Assembly: GCF_050633145.1 (NCBI RefSeq) | Contig: NZ_JBOEFY010000015.1 | Location: forward strand, 173,830 to 237,829 | DNA: 64,000 nucleotides | DNA from: Kordia sp050633145 | GTDB lineage: Bacteria > Bacteroidota > Bacteroidia > Flavobacteriales > Flavobacteriaceae | Reading direction: 5' to 3' | Shown: positions 61,036 to 64,000 of the stretch, one piece after another | How positions within the stretch are numbered: position 1 is the first letter of the stretch | How the letters are laid out: each line of letters begins with the position of its first letter | Program-made: the position numbers and the translations under genes | The notes under the pieces: generated by a model | Database searches by the model: none | What the model saw: the letters and a program-made list of their open reading frames with translations, nothing else | What the model was told of the DNA's origin: nothing

Positions 61036-61264
61036 GTATTAAAAAAAATACAACTAATGTTTTTCCCCGCGAACGTTAGTTATACACGAAGTTACAAGGA
61101 GTTTTTCGAAAGAAAAAAATTATTTCGTAAGCGTCGTTTTTTAACAACGAACGTCGAATTTTGACAAGTAATCACAAAAAAAGTGTGTGTTTTTACAATT
61201 ATTTAGTGTAGTTGGCAACGCTTGTGTGTTTGATTTTTTATAATTTGCCACATATTTAGTATTT
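61034..61264. other. Intergenic region with stacked stem-loops
   Basis: Right after the terminator come the AT hairpin TTGTATT...AATACAA (61034-61053) and a third, ACTAATGTT (61053-61061) with AACGTTAGT (61072-61080), with a C/G-rich loop. The rest to the start codon is AT-rich, containing no gene. A minus-strand frame 61141-61338 covers the next gene's start and is not credible. A small RNA ending at 61006 is possible. Confidence 0.4.
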
Positions 61265-62014
61265 ATGAGAAAAATTATTGCGCTACTTGCTATTTTTTTA
61301 GCATTTTCTTGTTCTAAAGAAAAGCAGCTTATTTCCAAGATTGAAGGAAAACGTATTAATATAAATGATTCCTTGACCGCAAATCAAGAGATTGAAGATT
61401 TTATTAAACCATTTCGTGAGCGTATTCAGGAAGATATGGATAAAGTGCTGAGTTATGCACCTAAAAACATGCATAAGAATGATGGCGCTCTAGAAACTAC
61501 AATTGGTAATTTAATGGCTGATTTGGTGAAATCGCAAAGCGAACCTGTTTATAAGAAACGAACGGATAAGAGTATTGATATTTGCCTGTTGAATCATGGC
61601 GGAATTCGTGCACCAATTCCTGCAGGGCCAATTAAGACACGAACTGCTTTTAATGTAATGCCTTTTGAGAATTCGATTGTTGTGGCTGAATTAACTGCTG
61701 AGAACATTCATAACATGGTTAGTTATTTAGCAAAGGCTAAACGTGCACATCCAATTTCTGGTTTAACCATTAAACTCGATAAAGATTTGAATGTAACAGA
61801 AGCCTTGGTAAACGGAAAAGCTATTGAAGATGGAAAAACATATACAGTAGTGACTTCCGATTATTTACAAAATGGTGGTGACCGAATGAATTTCTTGAAA
61901 GATCCGGAATCTTTAGAAGTTTTAGATTATAAAATTCGAAATGCAATGATTGATTATTTTAAAACTGTTGACACCATTCCTGCGCAACTTGATGGCAGAT
62001 TTATACAACAATAA
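61265..62014 (+). CDS. 5'-nucleotidase C-terminal domain lipoprotein
   Basis: A 249-residue lipoprotein (MRKIIALLAIFLAFSC). It holds only the C-terminal domain of UshA-like 5'-nucleotidases: GALETTIGNLMADLVKSQS, ICLLNHGGIRAPIPAGPIK, AFNVMPFENSIVVAELT, VVTSDYLQNGGDRMNFL. This domain binds the nucleotide base and sugar, while the metal site is in the other part. The catalytic metallophosphatase domain is encoded by the next gene, 12 bases on, so the two should work as a complex. Confidence 0.9.
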   Translation: MRKIIALLAIFLAFSCSKEKQLISKIEGKRININDSLTANQEIEDFIKPFRERIQEDMDKVLSYAPKNMHKNDGALETTIGNLMADLVKSQSEPVYKKRTDKSIDICLLNHGGIRAPIPAGPIKTRTAFNVMPFENSIVVAELTAENIHNMVSYLAKAKRAHPISGLTIKLDKDLNVTEALVNGKAIEDGKTYTVVTSDYLQNGGDRMNFLKDPESLEVLDYKIRNAMIDYFKTVDTIPAQLDGRFIQQ

Positions 62015-62026
62015 CCTAACTAAGAA

Positions 62027-62944
62027 ATGAAGAGAAGAGATTTTATACAAAATTCGTTGGCAACTAGTGCTTTTGTAACTTTAGGAGGTTTGTCTTTACA
62101 GAGTTTTACAGCGAGTTCAGCAAAGAAACATATTACTATTTTACATACAAACGACGTACACAGTCATATTGATCCTTTTGGGGCCAATCATCCAAGAAAC
62201 CCAAATCAAGGAGGTGCAGCACGTAGAGCAAGTTTGATTGCTAATATTAGAAAAGAAAATCCAAATACATTGTTGCTAGATGCAGGTGATATTTTTCAAG
62301 GAACACCTTATTTTAATTATTATGGTGGCGAGTTGGAATTTAAACTGATGAGCATGATGAAGTACGATTTGGCTACGATTGGAAATCACGATTACGACAA
62401 TGGTATTGACGGTTTGTATGCGCAGTTACCAAATGCAAATTTTGATTTTGTTTCTGCCAATTACGATTTTAAAAATACCGTTTTAGATACACATGTAAAA
62501 CCATACAAGATTTTCCAAAAAGATGGAATTAAGATTGGTATTTTTGGACTTGGCGTAAAGCTTGAAGGTTTGGTAGATAAACGTATGTACAAAGAAACTG
62601 TATATAATGATCCTATTGAATCGGCACAAGATATGAGTCGTATTTTGAAAGAAGAAGAAAAGTGCGATTTAGTAATTTGTTTGTCTCACATTGGGTATAA
62701 CTACAAAAGAAACCCTGAACGACCTTCTGATTTGAAGTTAGCGCGTGCTACCAAAGATATTGACTTAATTATCGGCGGACATACACATACATTTTTACCA
62801 AAACCAACGATTGAAAAAAACAGCAAAGGAGAATCTGTTTTGGTGAATCAAGTTGGTGCCTATGGTATTTATGTGGGAAGAGTTGATTTTTACTTTGATG
62901 ATGAAAAGAATGTAATTGCTAACGGGAAATCGATTATTGTGTAG
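62027..62944 (+). CDS. Metallophosphatase (5'-nucleotidase N-terminal domain), exported
   Basis: A 305-residue calcineurin-like phosphoesterase. N-terminus MKRRDFIQNSLATSAFVTLG has a Tat-like twin basic start. Metal-site motifs: ILHTNDVHSHIDPF, LLDAGDIFQGTPYFNYYGGE, ATIGNHDYDNG, VICLSHIGYN, IIGGHTHTFLPKP. In UshA these occur in one protein with the nucleotide-binding C-terminal domain; here that domain is encoded 12 bases upstream. It would release phosphate from nucleotides in the periplasm. Confidence 0.93.
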   Translation: MKRRDFIQNSLATSAFVTLGGLSLQSFTASSAKKHITILHTNDVHSHIDPFGANHPRNPNQGGAARRASLIANIRKENPNTLLLDAGDIFQGTPYFNYYGGELEFKLMSMMKYDLATIGNHDYDNGIDGLYAQLPNANFDFVSANYDFKNTVLDTHVKPYKIFQKDGIKIGIFGLGVKLEGLVDKRMYKETVYNDPIESAQDMSRILKEEEKCDLVICLSHIGYNYKRNPERPSDLKLARATKDIDLIIGGHTHTFLPKPTIEKNSKGESVLVNQVGAYGIYVGRVDFYFDDEKNVIANGKSIIV

Positions 62945-63193
62945 TTGGTTGTTGGTTTTCGATAAATTTACCTTCAAAACTCATATTAACTACAACTTAT
63001 GATTATTTTCTTAAAATCATATTTGCTTGATTTTTATAAGAGTACTGTTTTACTATCTTTTTAATCTTCAAATATATCTACTTCTTTGATGGTTTTGTCA
63101 ACGATTCGCTCATCACACTATTGAAACTATTGCTATATTTTAGTTATATTGGCATGACCTTACAAAAGATGTAAAATCAATTCATACAGACAG
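62945..63193. other. Intergenic region, no gene seen
   Basis: About 250 bases between the metallophosphatase and the PsiE-like gene. AT-rich; no hairpin terminator or open frame of weight. A TAGTTATATTGGCATGA stretch near 63141-63157 may hold a promoter but I cannot confirm it. Confidence 0.45.
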
Positions 63194-63685
63194 ATGAAAA
63201 AAATAGACAGAAAAATATTAAACGTAGTTGAATCTATTGAAAAATGGATCATTATTATATTACTATTCTCTTTATTATTAGTAGTCATCTATACTGCAAT
63301 TGTATTCTTAGGAATGTTGTTTTCGGGTATTTTGGATGGTATTGAACATTCATTCTCACAAGACAACAACATTATGAAACACCTGCATCAAGTATTTGGT
63401 GGCTTCTTGTCTGTTTTAATTGGAATTGAATTATTACACACCATTAAGATGTATTTAAAGGAAGACGTTGTTCATGTCGAAATCGTATTGTTAGTCGCGC
63501 TAATTGGTGTTTCAAGACACGTAATCGATTTAGACATCGCACACATGAAAGCCTTAACCCTTTTCGGGATTAGTTCGTTGATTATCGTATTAGCTGGCGG
63601 TTATTACTTGATCAAAAAAGTAATGCGTACGGATAAAAATGCAGCGAACCAATTAGAGAAACGTGCGGAGAATTTAAAAGAGTAA
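63194..63685 (+). CDS. PsiE-like phosphate-starvation membrane protein
   Basis: A 163-residue membrane protein with four hydrophobic spans (WIIIILLFSLLLVVIYTAIV, GGFLSVLIGIELLHTIKMYL, HVEIVLLVALIGVSRHVIDL, ALTLFGISSLIIVLAGGYYL), matching the PsiE family in order and length. The charged C-terminus (MRTDKNAANQLEKRAENLKE) is cytosolic. PsiE is induced by phosphate starvation in E. coli. Its closeness to the nucleotidase genes, which yield phosphate, may be meaningful, but the gap of 249 bases argues against a shared transcript. Confidence 0.82.
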   Translation: MKKIDRKILNVVESIEKWIIIILLFSLLLVVIYTAIVFLGMLFSGILDGIEHSFSQDNNIMKHLHQVFGGFLSVLIGIELLHTIKMYLKEDVVHVEIVLLVALIGVSRHVIDLDIAHMKALTLFGISSLIIVLAGGYYLIKKVMRTDKNAANQLEKRAENLKE

Positions 63686-63700
63686 ACTAATCATTTACAG

Positions 63701-64000
63701 TTACAAGTTAATCCGCTCCACAGAATACACTTTTAAAGCAATATTTTTCCCTTTTAAAATAATTTCATCCTCAAACTGCGCACTAAAATCTGCGTCAAGA
63801 GTGCTGTCTCTTATACACATCTCCGAGCCCACGAGACGCTCANNATGTTCAGAAATCACCATTTCGGCTTTTAAGCGATTGCATTCACCTTCCAATCGTG
63901 ATGCGGTATTGATGGTATCTCCGTGATAGGCAATTTCACGTTTTAACTTTCCAACTTCTGCCACCATCACAACTCCTGTATTGAGTCCTGCTTTAAATTC
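63701..64000 (-). CDS. Class III adenylate/guanylate cyclase domain protein, partial, adapter-interrupted
   Basis: The frame enters at the window's right edge with FKAGLNTGVVMVAEVGKLKR and EIAYHGDTINTASRLEGECN, the class III nucleotide cyclase core (GDTINTASRLE contains the substrate and transition-state Asn/Arg residues), and ends with GKNIALKVYSVERINL. Between these the residues ERLVGSEMCIRDS plus an X come from a sequencing adapter and two N. The true gene probably has some genuine bases there. It is convergent with psiE, 15 bases apart. The rest of the protein, including any membrane or TPR part, is outside the window. Confidence 0.88.
   Translation of the reverse strand, partial: EFKAGLNTGVVMVAEVGKLKREIAYHGDTINTASRLEGECNRLKAEMVISEHXERLVGSEMCIRDSTLDADFSAQFEDEIILKGKNIALKVYSVERINL
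63804..63844. other. Nextera transposase adapter remnant and NN gap (assembly artefact)
   Basis: CTGTCTCTTATACACATCT begins at 63804 and continues CCGAGCCCACGAGAC to 63837, which is the Nextera read-2 adapter sequence, then a five-base index-like stretch and NN at 63843-63844. It is not biology: two contig ends or a read-through adapter were joined inside the cyclase gene. Its translation gives the well-known VGSEMCIRDS contaminant peptide. Confidence 0.97.

Noticed and set aside
61141..61338. Minus-strand 65-residue frame opposite the nucleotidase start
   Set aside because: It overlaps the signal peptide-coding start of a well-supported gene and has no homology-like motif.
1..64000. tRNA or rRNA genes
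   Set aside because: None recognised by eye on either strand; a covariance search would be needed to exclude them fully.

Overview
The window is AT-rich bacterial DNA from a marine-type member of the Flavobacteriaceae (Bacteroidota). The evidence is two-fold. Several secreted proteins carry type IX secretion (T9SS) C-terminal sorting domains, and there are many family-specific gene neighbourhoods: bamD-rpoZ-coaBC-DUF4835-recN, coaE-YbbR-glycosyltransferase, dapA-DUF6913, RprXY-like two-component genes and speA-speB with a deoxyhypusine-synthase homologue. The genus Kordia is my best guess; that is an impression, not a proof. I see no rRNA, tRNA, CRISPR array, transposase or phage gene.

Regions. 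1-4.7 kb: a partial secreted protein, a GNAT acetyltransferase, two small exported proteins and malate:quinone oxidoreductase. 4.9-5.7 kb: three tandem minus-strand genes for short peptides with a shared leader ending in GG and cysteine-rich cores, which look like ribosomally made natural-product (class I lanthipeptide-type) precursors; no modification enzyme or transporter is in view. 5.8-9 kb: a TetR regulator flanked by two near-identical 16-bp palindromes that bracket it and a hotdog thioesterase, then a deoC-deoD-histidine phosphatase set. 9-12 kb: OmpW-like porin, smpB and a T9SS-exported protein. 12-15.9 kb: a cassette-like run of four unrelated hypothetical genes, all on the plus strand, separated by conserved non-coding repeats. 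15.9-19.4 kb: one 1177-residue megasynthase-type protein (adenylation, carrier, PLP-dependent alpha-oxoamine synthase, extra C-terminal part). Just upstream of it lies a decayed copy of the smpB 3' end.

19.7-26 kb: a DUF6438-type lipoprotein, pcm, a small Nudix operon and the overlapping polyamine operon speA-speB-speY-like. 26.3-37.9 kb: a long plus-strand housekeeping run (Gfo/Idh oxidoreductase, 3-hydroxybutyryl-CoA dehydrogenase, M23 peptidase, DUF1015, YggS, DEDDh exonuclease/GIY-YIG fusion, DUF3857 protein, K+ channel, miaA, DUF985). 38-43 kb: response regulator and histidine kinase, coaE, YbbR-like protein, glycosyltransferase. 43-51.4 kb: three large T9SS cargo proteins, two of them paralogues that differ by one whole repeat module. 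51.7-61 kb: fabI, recN, DUF4835, coaBC, rpoZ, bamD, an EamA transporter, an inward-rectifier K+ channel, dapA and DUF6913. 61-64 kb: a 5'-nucleotidase split over two genes, a PsiE-like membrane protein and a partial class III cyclase gene that is interrupted by a Nextera sequencing adapter and NN, which is an assembly artefact.

The parts most worth following are the Cys-rich leader peptides, the adenylation-carrier-oxoamine synthase fusion, the repeat-bounded cassette array and the duplicated smpB tail.
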